Assembly (NCBI GenBank): GCA_024648695.1
Contig: JACAVV010000017.1
Span: 1-64,000 of the forward strand
Source of the DNA: Nitrospina sp.
Lineage (GTDB): Bacteria > Nitrospinota > Nitrospinia > Nitrospinales > JACRGP01
Length of the DNA stretch: 64,000 bases
Direction of reading: 5' to 3'
Shown here: piece by piece, positions 15,401 to 22,973 of the stretch
How the letters are laid out: each line of letters begins with the position of its first letter
Position numbering within the stretch: position 1 is the first letter of the stretch
Made by a program: the position numbers and the translations under genes
The notes under the pieces: model-generated
Told to the model about the DNA's origin: nothing
Databases searched by the model: none
What the model saw: the letters and a program-made list of their open reading frames with translations, nothing else

Positions 15401-17333
15401 TTCTACCATCGTTGAGCCTTGGGGATCTACTTACCACGATCCGGTAACGGGTAAAGAAGTACGCAGTGGACCTGTAGTTGACGTTCATGGAACCGAGCCG
15501 ATCGCTTACGGTCGAAACGGAAGCTTCCGTGAAATCGTGGTTCAATTGCATGACACCGTTCCGCATACGGCACAATTAATTACCGAAGGGAATCCTCCGG
15601 GAATGAGCCGTGAGAACGCCATCGCCGCTGGGCAGTCTATTTCTTTTCAGATGCCTAGCGATATGCTGGGTGTTGCTTTCCCAATGTTGAATGGTGGAAC
15701 GCACACCACAGGTGGCGGGTTTAACTTCCGTGCGGCCTCATTATCTGCACGGTTGGCAAGCAATCCGGATCCGTCCAAGCTGTTCAGTAGTAAAGCGCAT
15801 CGGGATCCTGATACACCTATGATCCGTGCTTATAACGGTGATACGGTTGTTTTCCGCGTATTGCATGGAATGATGAACGAAACCCATACCTTCGTACTTT
15901 CTGGACATGGGTTCCGACCTGAGCGCTACGATCCTGATTCGCGTGTGACCAATGCCCTGCATGTAGGTATCGCAGAGCGTTACGACTTGGCCACAACGGC
16001 AGGTGGATACCAACAAATGGCAGGTGACTATCTGATCTACGATGGTCGAACCTCGCATTTGTCTGAAGGTAGCTGGAGTATCTTCCGAGTATACGACAAG
16101 CTACAAAAAGACCTGAAACCTTTGCCGGGTACGACGATTCTTCCTTCGAAGGAAAACGTTTGTCCGAAAGGGGCTCCGGTTAAAAACTTCAGTGTGGTTG
16201 CTATCGATAAAGCTCTGAAGTTCAACCCCAATACCGAAGATGAGATTGAAGTGGATTTCGAAAGAAAACTCGTTCTTGGAAATCCGAACGGTCGAATCTT
16301 CGCATTGGAAGATGAAGTTGCCAAAGCCGCAGACGATGGTCATATGCCGCATCCTTTGACCTTGCGTGCGAATGTTGGCGATTGTGTTCAGATCAAGCTG
16401 ACCAACCGCTTGAAAGATGGCAATACTTCTATCCATCTGAACAACATTGCATTTGATCCCAAGAAGTCTCAGGGAATCAATGTAGGTAACAACCCTGGCG
16501 ACCAGACGGTTGCTCCAGGAAAGTCCAAGTTGTACAAGTTCTACGCGCACCCGGATTACAATTTGAACGGTGCATTGATTTGGGACTTTGGTAACTTGAC
16601 CAACAACGTTCGTAACGGAATGTTCGGCGCTGTTATTATCGGCCCTCGTGGATCGGTTTACCGAGATCCTGAGACCGGTAAAGACATTTCGCTGGGTAAC
16701 TCCTGGAAAGCGGACGTTATTATCGACAAATCGCATCCTGAAAACGTGGGCATCGATAACTATCGTGACTTCGCGTTGTACTTCCAGGATGAAGATAATA
16801 TCATCGGTACCTCTTTCATGCCTTACCTGCAGAACGTAGCGGGTCTGACTGGTGTCAACTACCGCCTTGAGCCGTGGACCTACCGGGAAGACGAAGGTTG
16901 TGAATTGGGTAACATGTTCACCCCATGTGTGGCGGCGGATTCCGATCCTGCGACTCCGACCATTAAAGCGCATGCCGGTGACCGTGTGATGATCAACGTG
17001 TTCGGCGCACACAATGAGCAGAACCAGATGTTTAATCTGGACGGCCATCAGTGGCGGCGTCACATCAACCAGGTAAACTCTGATATGATCGACGTAGAGG
17101 AGTTTGGTGGAGGCGAGTACATTCAGGCCTACTTCAACGCAGGCGGAACGTACAAAACTCCGGGAACCTATCTCTGGTTGAATGCACGAACTCCGTATCA
17201 GCAGGCGGGTCAATGGGGATACTTTAAAGTATTGCCAGCAGGCGACCGAAGCATCTTGCCTCTGTCTGGAGCGACTAAAGGAGGCTCTACCGCTTCCATG
17301 CCAAGTGATGACAAGTTGTCTATGAACGATTAA
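12426..17333 (+). CDS. giant exported multicopper oxidase, copy 2
   Basis: This 1635-residue paralogue of the protein at 4733-9637 is nearly collinear with it and keeps every copper motif of copy 1: HSHHPHGG, HCHVAHH with the following GM, HPHFF, WHDHAF and HGMMNETHT. The last three cupredoxin units lack copper histidines in the same way. A different signal peptide (about residues 10-35) replaces that of copy 1, so the genes have separate 5' ends joined to a common body. The frame is open from 12306, but the ideal AAGGAGGAGG with six-base core spacing fixes the ATG at 12426. Many substitutions are conservative, and long stretches of the 3' third are almost identical at DNA level. Substrate unknown; Mn(II), Fe(II) or another small inorganic reductant are candidates by analogy with MofA/MnxG proteins. 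Confidence 0.85.
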   Translation: MEKEKVRKLSRVSIPVLSILFLLWTLAGLSIAAVPEADGQKVLSHERPAWLEKLERQIDFEEMMEGKEGLQDQLDGTMKKLMDSLKTKVMEHATPASEGGQFHESWAAHQLGQGYLLGPTEAADKVFKGAHCPSSAPVKSYDVSAINVEVTLNQWGDYYPGYMYVLTKDIDQVRKDEETNAKAREDELDPGALITGLQGDIIQPLVIRGNQGDCVRVKVRNAVEDEDIAFQVNGSSMIISESGLPASAASPGAVVATGKSQDFEWYIPIDEQEGSHMIQSHVGRDPSALGLIGAFIVEPFGSTYHDPLNDNKPLESGWQATIANADSKDFREFVLFYHEVGDESFRPLNRHGEMIPQRDPQTDAYRPSARAMNYRSEPFGINNLATQEKMFHFEDESLSYSSYTFADAPTTIPRSYLGDPAKFRLIHGGGEVFHSHHPHGGSIRWTRSPKREPHLENLTTAAWNGPVKYPVVRTTTDRVDVEVIGPSEALDLETECGSGLCQRLAGDFLFHCHVAHHYVAGMWGYWRVYNTLQDGNYPHGSTDVMPPLAELPDRKGRIPKPITSDQIAGKTMDWFGKKFKVVAKGDSDWSKEIPVVNIKDWVKYMLPPKGQPGHTDDEKGQILAYDGSVWDYDWDGIKAMSEKETTYKVAKYISPEPGKRHPILFAPGTGKLAWPHMTPHFGKRVPFARHHGGAPWLEPFHIAKDNGQLVTESGSNKTPANLETSSPAKPGEQGRWSLCPAGAGRKQYNLHFINTPIELSGAVGDTPPIIDKYGLIYVIDEDMAEVKADPKKAIPLVIRANVYDCVDLLLTSEWNDDDFTNFQMSKLNIHPHFFQFDNQASDGVISGFSYDQSMRPYTQFTKKEKDGHHLGMPVPMNAKLTADVKAGSKTVELQMAEHATPFHIGTDIIVGIEQPNKKDARWIEAMDPPATKAKDGKYKITFTEPLTHSHKAGEIVSTEFVRYRWWVDVDLGLVFWHDHAFGATTWPHGGIGSTIVEPWGSTYHDPVTGKEVRSGPVVDVHGTEPIAYGRNGSFREIVVQLHDTVPHTAQLITEGNPPGMSRENAIAAGQSISFQMPSDMLGVAFPMLNGGTHTTGGGFNFRAASLSARLASNPDPSKLFSSKAHRDPDTPMIRAYNGDTVVFRVLHGMMNETHTFVLSGHGFRPERYDPDSRVTNALHVGIAERYDLATTAGGYQQMAGDYLIYDGRTSHLSEGSWSIFRVYDKLQKDLKPLPGTTILPSKENVCPKGAPVKNFSVVAIDKALKFNPNTEDEIEVDFERKLVLGNPNGRIFALEDEVAKAADDGHMPHPLTLRANVGDCVQIKLTNRLKDGNTSIHLNNIAFDPKKSQGINVGNNPGDQTVAPGKSKLYKFYAHPDYNLNGALIWDFGNLTNNVRNGMFGAVIIGPRGSVYRDPETGKDISLGNSWKADVIIDKSHPENVGIDNYRDFALYFQDEDNIIGTSFMPYLQNVAGLTGVNYRLEPWTYREDEGCELGNMFTPCVAADSDPATPTIKAHAGDRVMINVFGAHNEQNQMFNLDGHQWRRHINQVNSDMIDVEEFGGGEYIQAYFNAGGTYKTPGTYLWLNARTPYQQAGQWGYFKVLPAGDRSILPLSGATKGGSTASMPSDDKLSMND

Positions 17334-17355
17334 TCCCATAGAGAACCATCATATG

Positions 17356-17387
17356 AAGGGGGACCCTTTGGGGGTCCCCCTTTTTTC
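17356..17387 (+). terminator. rho-independent terminator after oxidase copy 2
   Basis: A nine-base stem GGGGGACCC pairs with GGGTCCCCC across a short T-rich loop and is followed by TTTTTTC. This is a strong intrinsic terminator. Confidence 0.92.
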
Positions 17388-18200
17388 TTGCGTGCGCGGG
17401 GAATACCTATTAGAGATTAAAAGGAGTGTGCGACTGAGATAATTAGCCAGAATATTTCATGAGATAAAAGAACGAATGGGCAAACCAGTTGAAATGAAAA
17501 GTGAAGCTGAACAATGTTCTGCATTCCCACTTGAAAGTTAAAAGGCGGGTCACGGTGGAGGATCTCTGGTAGAACATTGACCTGATATTGAATCATGGTT
17601 ATCCCCATAAAATTATCTTTCCCGGTAAAGTGAGCTCGAATTCGATTTAGAGGTATACTGCCTGGAAAAATCATTAAGCCTTCGCTTCAAACATGGAGCC
17701 CTTGTCTTTCACTAAGAATGAAGTCCCTGGGGGACTTGCTGGTTTTCTCAGCTTGTTTTGGTGTATTTCTTTCCCTTAATCCATTTCAGGAGTTATTGGA
17801 AAAAATAACCTGGGTTATGGAAAATAAGTCACCCTCTCTACTGGAGGGAGAGGACTACGGTGAGGGGGATAAATGAAGCCGAAGGCCCATAATTTAGAGT
17901 CCGCAATAAATTCTTTGACCCATTTTAACGACTTTATTAATTTTCCCCTTCTTATCCATAACTCGGGTAAAATATTTTCAAAATAGATACGGTCCCAGCA
18001 AAAAGGGCCTGTGACTTAAGGTAAACGGTAAAGCCGTTTGACCTCAGCGCAATTGAATTAATATTTTTCTCAAACTGGCCTTAATGTTGGCCTGCAGAGA
18101 GAAAACTTTCTAAAAACCGAAATGGGAAATAAGACTTAAAATTTCCATTCGTTTTTTTCTTTCCTGATAAGATCACTTTCATGCTTGAGACAAGGCTCGA
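17388..18200. other. non-coding interval upstream of trkH
   Basis: About 810 bases have no convincing gene. An 85-codon frame on the minus strand (17417-17674) has no family resemblance or start signal that I trust. A GC-rich patch at 17831-17866 (CCTCTC/GAGAGG hairpin followed by GGTGAGGG) resembles dispersed intergenic repeats common in bacterial genomes. A second hairpin at 18019-18044 pairs AGGTAAACGG with CCGTTTGACCT (one bulge). It lies 157 bases before the trkH start and could be regulatory. Confidence 0.4.
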
Positions 18201-19673
18201 ATGAGTTTTAAAGACCGTTCAGGAATCTTTTTCGCAATTCGTCCACTGGTCCTTCTGGGATACTTATGTCTTATGTTGGGAATGTTTGGGTTGTTGACTG
18301 TCATTCCTTTGGGAGTTTCTCTGGCATGGGGCACGCCTGAAAGTTCTCTGTACTATTTGGCCATCATCACAATTTCGTTGCTACTCGGGTGGTATGGGGT
18401 GTCTCTCACCAAAAATAGTAAGGTATATATCCAGCGTAACGAATCGCTTGCTCTGGTGGCCTTGGTATTTATTGTTTCATCGTTGATTCAATCGATCCCC
18501 ATCATGAGTGGTGGAATCCCATTTCTAGATGCCTGGTTTGAAGCTGTTTCAGGGGTTACCACCACGGGCCTTTCCACTCTGGAAAATTTGAATCAAAAGT
18601 CTCCAGCCTTTCTTTTCAGCCGTGGCTGGATGCAATGGGTTGGCGGACTGGGAATTATCGTCCTGGCTTTGGCTTTGGTATTTCAACCGGGGATCGTTAC
18701 CCGTCAATTGGGATTTGATTCGAATGAGGTTGAGGACGTGGTGGGTGGCACGCGGTCCCATGCAAGACGAATACTCTTAACCTATGCCTTGCTCACATTA
18801 GCGATCATGTTAGCCCTGATTTTGGCTGGAAGTGGAATTTGCGACTCTCTGGTTCATGCTATGGCGGCTCTGTCCACAGGAGGGTTTGCCAATCACGATG
18901 ACAGCCTTGCAAGCGTATCCTTTTGGGAACGCGTCATTATTCTGGGAGGTTGCCTGGCCGGAGCCATTTCGTTTAATCTTTATTACCGAAGACAATTCCG
19001 GGATTGGAACCAGATTTTCGGGGACAAACAGTTTTTGTTTCTGGTTGGAATGATCCTGTTTATGACGGCAATGCTTTTTTTAAGTATGACCCATTCAGAC
19101 ATCCTGGGTCTGGAAGAAAGGATCGAGCATTCTCTATGGATGGCGGTTTCGGCCCAAACCACTGCAGGTTTCGCAACAATTCCGCCCCAGGATATGGGGT
19201 TGCCTGCTTTGGGCCTTATGAGTGCAGCGATGTTTGTGGGAGGCGGGCTGGGTTCGACTGCAGGGGGTATTAAATTGCTTCGATTGATGCTTTTGTTGCG
19301 AGTTTTTCAACTTTATTTGCAACGTTTATCCTCATCACAACACGCGGATATTCCGGAACGGTTTATGGGGTCGCCCATCACGTCTATAGATATCCAAGGA
19401 GCGGTCGCGGTTGTTTTGACTTATCTGGGCACTCTTTTGATTTCCTGGATTATTTTTCTTCAATATGGCTATGACCCCCTACTATCCTTGTTCGAGGTGA
19501 GTTCCGCTCTGGGCACATCGGGACTTTCTGCAGGTCTCACAGGTCCCGACCTTGATCCTGTTCTCAAAGTAGTGCTTATCATCGATATGCTGATGGGGCG
19601 TACCGAGGGCATCGCTATTGTCATTTTATTGGTTCCGGGAAACTGGTTTGGAAAAAGGAGAAATCTGAAATGA
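18201..19673 (+). CDS. trkH: TrkH/KtrB-family potassium uptake membrane subunit
   Basis: This 490-residue polytopic protein is the ion-conducting subunit of a Trk-type K+ uptake system. The four pore loops that build the selectivity filter are visible as SGVTTTGLS, AALSTGGFA, SAQTTAGFA and SALGTSGLS. Hydrophobic helices fill the rest. The gene overlaps trkA by four bases (ATGA), so the two are translated together and TrkA is the cytoplasmic gating partner. An AAGG stretch precedes the ATG. With the Mrp operon and mscS next door, this part of the window deals with ion and osmotic balance. Confidence 0.93.
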   Translation: MSFKDRSGIFFAIRPLVLLGYLCLMLGMFGLLTVIPLGVSLAWGTPESSLYYLAIITISLLLGWYGVSLTKNSKVYIQRNESLALVALVFIVSSLIQSIPIMSGGIPFLDAWFEAVSGVTTTGLSTLENLNQKSPAFLFSRGWMQWVGGLGIIVLALALVFQPGIVTRQLGFDSNEVEDVVGGTRSHARRILLTYALLTLAIMLALILAGSGICDSLVHAMAALSTGGFANHDDSLASVSFWERVIILGGCLAGAISFNLYYRRQFRDWNQIFGDKQFLFLVGMILFMTAMLFLSMTHSDILGLEERIEHSLWMAVSAQTTAGFATIPPQDMGLPALGLMSAAMFVGGGLGSTAGGIKLLRLMLLLRVFQLYLQRLSSSQHADIPERFMGSPITSIDIQGAVAVVLTYLGTLLISWIIFLQYGYDPLLSLFEVSSALGTSGLSAGLTGPDLDPVLKVVLIIDMLMGRTEGIAIVILLVPGNWFGKRRNLK

Positions 19674-20347
19674 GAGCGGTATTTATTGGCGCCAGCACCC
19701 TCACCGTGACCACGGCTCGCCTGGCAATCGAAAAAGGACATGAGGTGGTGATCGTTGAGGTCAATCAGGAAAGAATCGATGAATTGAGTGAAGAACTGGA
19801 TTGCGGTTTCATTCATGGGGATGGGTCATTTCCTTCCATACTGGAAGAGGTCAGCCCGGAAAATACGGATTTCCTGTTTTGTCTTACCGACAATGATCAG
19901 GATAATATTATCGCTTCTCTGGTGGGACAAGAAATGGAATTTGATCGTGTAATTACACGTATTGAAAATTGTGATTTCGACAAGATTTGCAAACAGTTGA
20001 AGCTGGAGGAGGTGTTCCATCCCGATCAGCAAGTGGCTCATTCTCTGGTCGATATTATTGAAGGGAATAAGCGGGCGAGGAAATTGACTGAACTTCAGGG
20101 GGATTTATTGTTTTTCAAATTTCAGGTAATGGAAGACACACCCAAGAATGTGAAGGGCCTAGACCTCCCTGAAGATACACGGATGGTATGTATTTCAAGA
20201 GGAAAAGATGCCTATCTGCCGACGGAACAGGAGACGTTGCAGGAGGGGGATATTGTGACTTTGATCACCCGGGATCAACAGATAGATACGCTTTCTTCAA
20301 AATTCAAATTGCCCCATCCATCCGAATCCAAAAAAGAAGGAGAGTAA
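19670..20347 (+). CDS. trkA: TrkA/KtrA-like NAD-binding regulator of potassium uptake
   Basis: The 225 residues hold one RCK_N (Rossmann) domain and one RCK_C domain. That is the KtrA layout, half the size of E. coli TrkA. The Rossmann start MRAVFIGASTLTVTTARLA departs from the usual GxGxxG loop (GASTLT), so nucleotide affinity may differ. The acidic end of strand 2 is present (VVIVEVNQERID). The C-terminal domain (about 135-215) shows the EGDIVTLITRDQQI pattern. It is coupled to trkH by an ATGA overlap, with AAGGAG placed inside the end of trkH. Its own tail carries the AAGGAG for the next gene, mscS. Confidence 0.9.
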   Translation: MRAVFIGASTLTVTTARLAIEKGHEVVIVEVNQERIDELSEELDCGFIHGDGSFPSILEEVSPENTDFLFCLTDNDQDNIIASLVGQEMEFDRVITRIENCDFDKICKQLKLEEVFHPDQQVAHSLVDIIEGNKRARKLTELQGDLLFFKFQVMEDTPKNVKGLDLPEDTRMVCISRGKDAYLPTEQETLQEGDIVTLITRDQQIDTLSSKFKLPHPSESKKEGE

Positions 20348-20348
20348 C

Positions 20349-21296
20349 GTGGCTTTACAAGATTCCGATCCTGAAAAAAACGGAAGTGGGCAACTTGGAG
20401 GTTCACACGGAAACAACATCATTGAAGGCCCCGATTCCATTTCAGATGTAGCCGAGACGCTTCAAATTACTTTGCTCAATATATGGAAAAATTTTATTCA
20501 ACACACGCCTTACCTCATTGCTGGAATCCTGGTGCTTATCTTGACATGGATACTGGCATCCATTATATCCAAACTGGGGCATCGCTTGTTCCGATCACGA
20601 AATATACGAAGATCATTAGAAGATTTAATTGTTCGATTGATAACCATCGGTATCTGGTTTGGTGGATTGCTTTTGGCCGCTATGTTCTGGTTTCCTGGTC
20701 TTACTCCGGCAACGGCTTTGGGCGGACTCGGCATTGCTTCCATTGCTATTGGATTTGCTTTTCAGGATATTTTTGAAAACTTTTTTGCTGGAATCCTTTT
20801 GCTTTGGCGGTTTCCTTTTGAAAGTGGAGACTTTATTGAATGTAAGGACATAATGGGTCAAGTCGAATCGGTCGATGTTCGCATGACCCAGATCCGTTTG
20901 TTGACTGGAGAACTGGTTCTGGTTCCAAATTCCACCCTCTTCAAGAACCCCGTAAACGTTCTTACAAACAGGCCCTATAGGCGGGTCACCATAATAACTG
21001 GTGTGGCTTATGGGGAGGATGTGGAAAAATCGGTTGATGTCCTTCAAAAGGCTGTGGAAGGCTGTGATACTGTGGAATCGTCAAAACCCGTTGATGTTTA
21101 CCCAAAGGCTTTTGGTTCCAGTAGTGTTGATATTGAAGTGACATGGTGGCCTGGAAACAAGCCAGTCGATATTCGTAGATCCCGTGGAGAGGTTATAACG
21201 GCGGTTAAAAAGGCCCTGGAAGAAGCTGGTATCGAAATTCCGTTTCCCTATCGAACTCTTACATTCAAACAACCTCTTGTCATCAAAAAAAACTAG
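20349..21296 (+). CDS. MscS-family small-conductance mechanosensitive channel
   Basis: This 315-residue protein has an N-terminal soluble extension, three membrane helices and a cytoplasmic beta/alpha vestibule. The pore helix signature is clear (ALGGLGIASIAIGFAFQD, then IFENFFAGI at about 127-155), followed by the beta domain FIECKDIMGQVESVDVRMT. The start is GTG at 20349, one base after the trkA stop, with AAGGAGAG five bases upstream. It therefore belongs to the trkH-trkA unit. Such channels release osmolytes on hypo-osmotic shock; pairing with K+ uptake makes an osmotic-balance operon. It converges on the nuoM-like gene, with only 43 bases between the stops. Confidence 0.92.
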   Translation: MALQDSDPEKNGSGQLGGSHGNNIIEGPDSISDVAETLQITLLNIWKNFIQHTPYLIAGILVLILTWILASIISKLGHRLFRSRNIRRSLEDLIVRLITIGIWFGGLLLAAMFWFPGLTPATALGGLGIASIAIGFAFQDIFENFFAGILLLWRFPFESGDFIECKDIMGQVESVDVRMTQIRLLTGELVLVPNSTLFKNPVNVLTNRPYRRVTIITGVAYGEDVEKSVDVLQKAVEGCDTVESSKPVDVYPKAFGSSSVDIEVTWWPGNKPVDIRRSRGEVITAVKKALEEAGIEIPFPYRTLTFKQPLVIKKN

Positions 21297-21339
21297 GGTA
21301 GCCAAACCCGGGATGAAGTGACAGTGGGACAAATCTAAT

Positions 21340-22848
21340 TCAAGGCCCAAACTGAAGTTGAGACAATTCAGTAACTTCCGGCCCTATGGTTTGCTGGATA
21401 AGGTGGATCACACTGGCGTCCATTGTTTCCATCAAAGGTCCTGGATACAATCCGATACTCAATACGAGGACCCCCAATGGAATCAGCGTAGCCAATTCGC
21501 GTTTTGATAAATCAGGGAGCATTTTGGCGACTTCTGTCGCAGGCTCGCCTAACACCACTCTTTGGAGCATCCAAAGCATATACGCGGCGGCTAAAAGTAT
21601 TCCACCTATTGAAATAAGCACCATGGCAAGGCTGACATATGAGGTGCCTACCAGAACTAAAAATTCGCCAATGAAATTACAGGTGCCAGGCAACCCAAAG
21701 GCGGCGATTGAAAATAAAAAGAAAAACGCGACAAATTTTGGCATGGGTTTATGCAAGCCGCCGTAATCAGAAATTTCTCGACTGTGAGTACGGTCATACA
21801 ATATTCCAACAGAAATAAATAAAGCGGCTGTGGTGATTCCGTGATTAAACATTTGCAATACCGCTCCCTGAATTCCCTGGCTATTGAACACAAAAATCCC
21901 GAGCGTTACAAATCCCATATGGGACACTGAAGAATAGGCCACCAGCTTTTTTAGGTCTGACTGAGCCAGGGCTATGTATCCGCCATAGATAATGGCTATG
22001 ACCGATAACCACAAAATAGATGGTGCAAAATCTGCCGAAGCTTCGGGAAACATGGGCAAACAAAAACGCAAAAAACCATATCCGCCCATTTTCAATAGCA
22101 CCCCGGCCAGAAGCACACTGCCTGCCGTCGGGGCTTCGGAGTGCGCATCTGGGAGCCATGTATGAAAGGGGACCATCGGCATTTTTATGGCAAAAGCCAG
22201 AAAGAACGCCAGGAACAACCAGAACTGTTGGTTGGAAGTATATGTCTGTTCGGTTAACACCAGTAAATCGTATGTATGTCCTCCATTGAGATAAAGACCC
22301 AATATTCCCACCAGGAGAAGCAGGCTTCCTGTAAGGCTGTACAAAACGAATTTAAGGCCAGCGGCAATTCGATTCGGTCCGCCCCAGAGAATTATCATGA
22401 AATACATGGGAATCATGGTTACTTCCCACAACATGAAGAACAAGAAAAGATCCAGGGCGGTAAACACCACAACCATGGCACCTTCGACTAATAAAATCAG
22501 TGATAGATAGACTCGTACTCGTGTCTTAATTCCTGTCCACGAGCAAAGGACACAGAGTGGACAGAGAAGGGCTGTGAGTGCCACCAGGAGAATGCTGATG
22601 CCATCCACCCCAACCGCATATTGAATATTAAACGTGGACATCCATACCACGCGTTCCACGAATTGCATGTCTTGCTGGGCAAAATCAAAATTCCCCCAAA
22701 GGATCAGAGAAAGGAGAAGCTCCACAATTGTTACGCCAAAAGCAATCCATCGGATTTTTTCTTCTTCACGGACAAATGCCAGAATGATGATTCCCAAAAA
22801 AGGAATAGCTATCATCCAGCTAATCAGATGATCCATAAATAGAGCCAT
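21340..22848 (-). CDS. NuoM-like proton/cation-translocating membrane subunit
   Basis: This 502-residue protein has about 14 membrane helices and is the last gene of the dabA-mrp operon. The conserved charges of antiporter-like subunits are present: E142 in LWEVTMIPMYF and K222 in IKMPMVPFHTWLPDAH, matching the channel residues of complex I NuoM. AAGGAGAT lies eight bases before the ATG. No quinone-binding or peripheral complex I subunits are nearby, so this copy probably serves the Mrp/DabA complex, not respiratory complex I. NuoM-like and NuoL-like proteins in one Mrp operon, besides MrpD, would give the complex an extra ion channel. Confidence 0.88.
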   Translation of the reverse strand: MALFMDHLISWMIAIPFLGIIILAFVREEEKIRWIAFGVTIVELLLSLILWGNFDFAQQDMQFVERVVWMSTFNIQYAVGVDGISILLVALTALLCPLCVLCSWTGIKTRVRVYLSLILLVEGAMVVVFTALDLFLFFMLWEVTMIPMYFMIILWGGPNRIAAGLKFVLYSLTGSLLLLVGILGLYLNGGHTYDLLVLTEQTYTSNQQFWLFLAFFLAFAIKMPMVPFHTWLPDAHSEAPTAGSVLLAGVLLKMGGYGFLRFCLPMFPEASADFAPSILWLSVIAIIYGGYIALAQSDLKKLVAYSSVSHMGFVTLGIFVFNSQGIQGAVLQMFNHGITTAALFISVGILYDRTHSREISDYGGLHKPMPKFVAFFFLFSIAAFGLPGTCNFIGEFLVLVGTSYVSLAMVLISIGGILLAAAYMLWMLQRVVLGEPATEVAKMLPDLSKRELATLIPLGVLVLSIGLYPGPLMETMDASVIHLIQQTIGPEVTELSQLQFGP

Positions 22849-22973
22849 TTAAGAAATCTCCTTTCTGACGAAAGAAACGAACTCCTGGCTTTTCAAGTAT
22901 GCATTCGCAAAAAAAAGTAAGGTCATTCGGTATCCAAAGCCTTTTATTTCATAGAGGGTCTATCAGGAACCCA

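Noticed and set aside
17417-17674. An 85-codon minus-strand frame between oxidase copy 2 and trkH
   Set aside because: No ribosome site, no family resemblance, and composition like the surrounding non-coding DNA. Not called as a gene.
17831-17866. Possible CRISPR-like or mobile repeat in the intergenic region before trkH
   Set aside because: There is only one hairpin-like patch and no repeat-spacer array. It may be a dispersed intergenic repeat but cannot be shown from a single copy.
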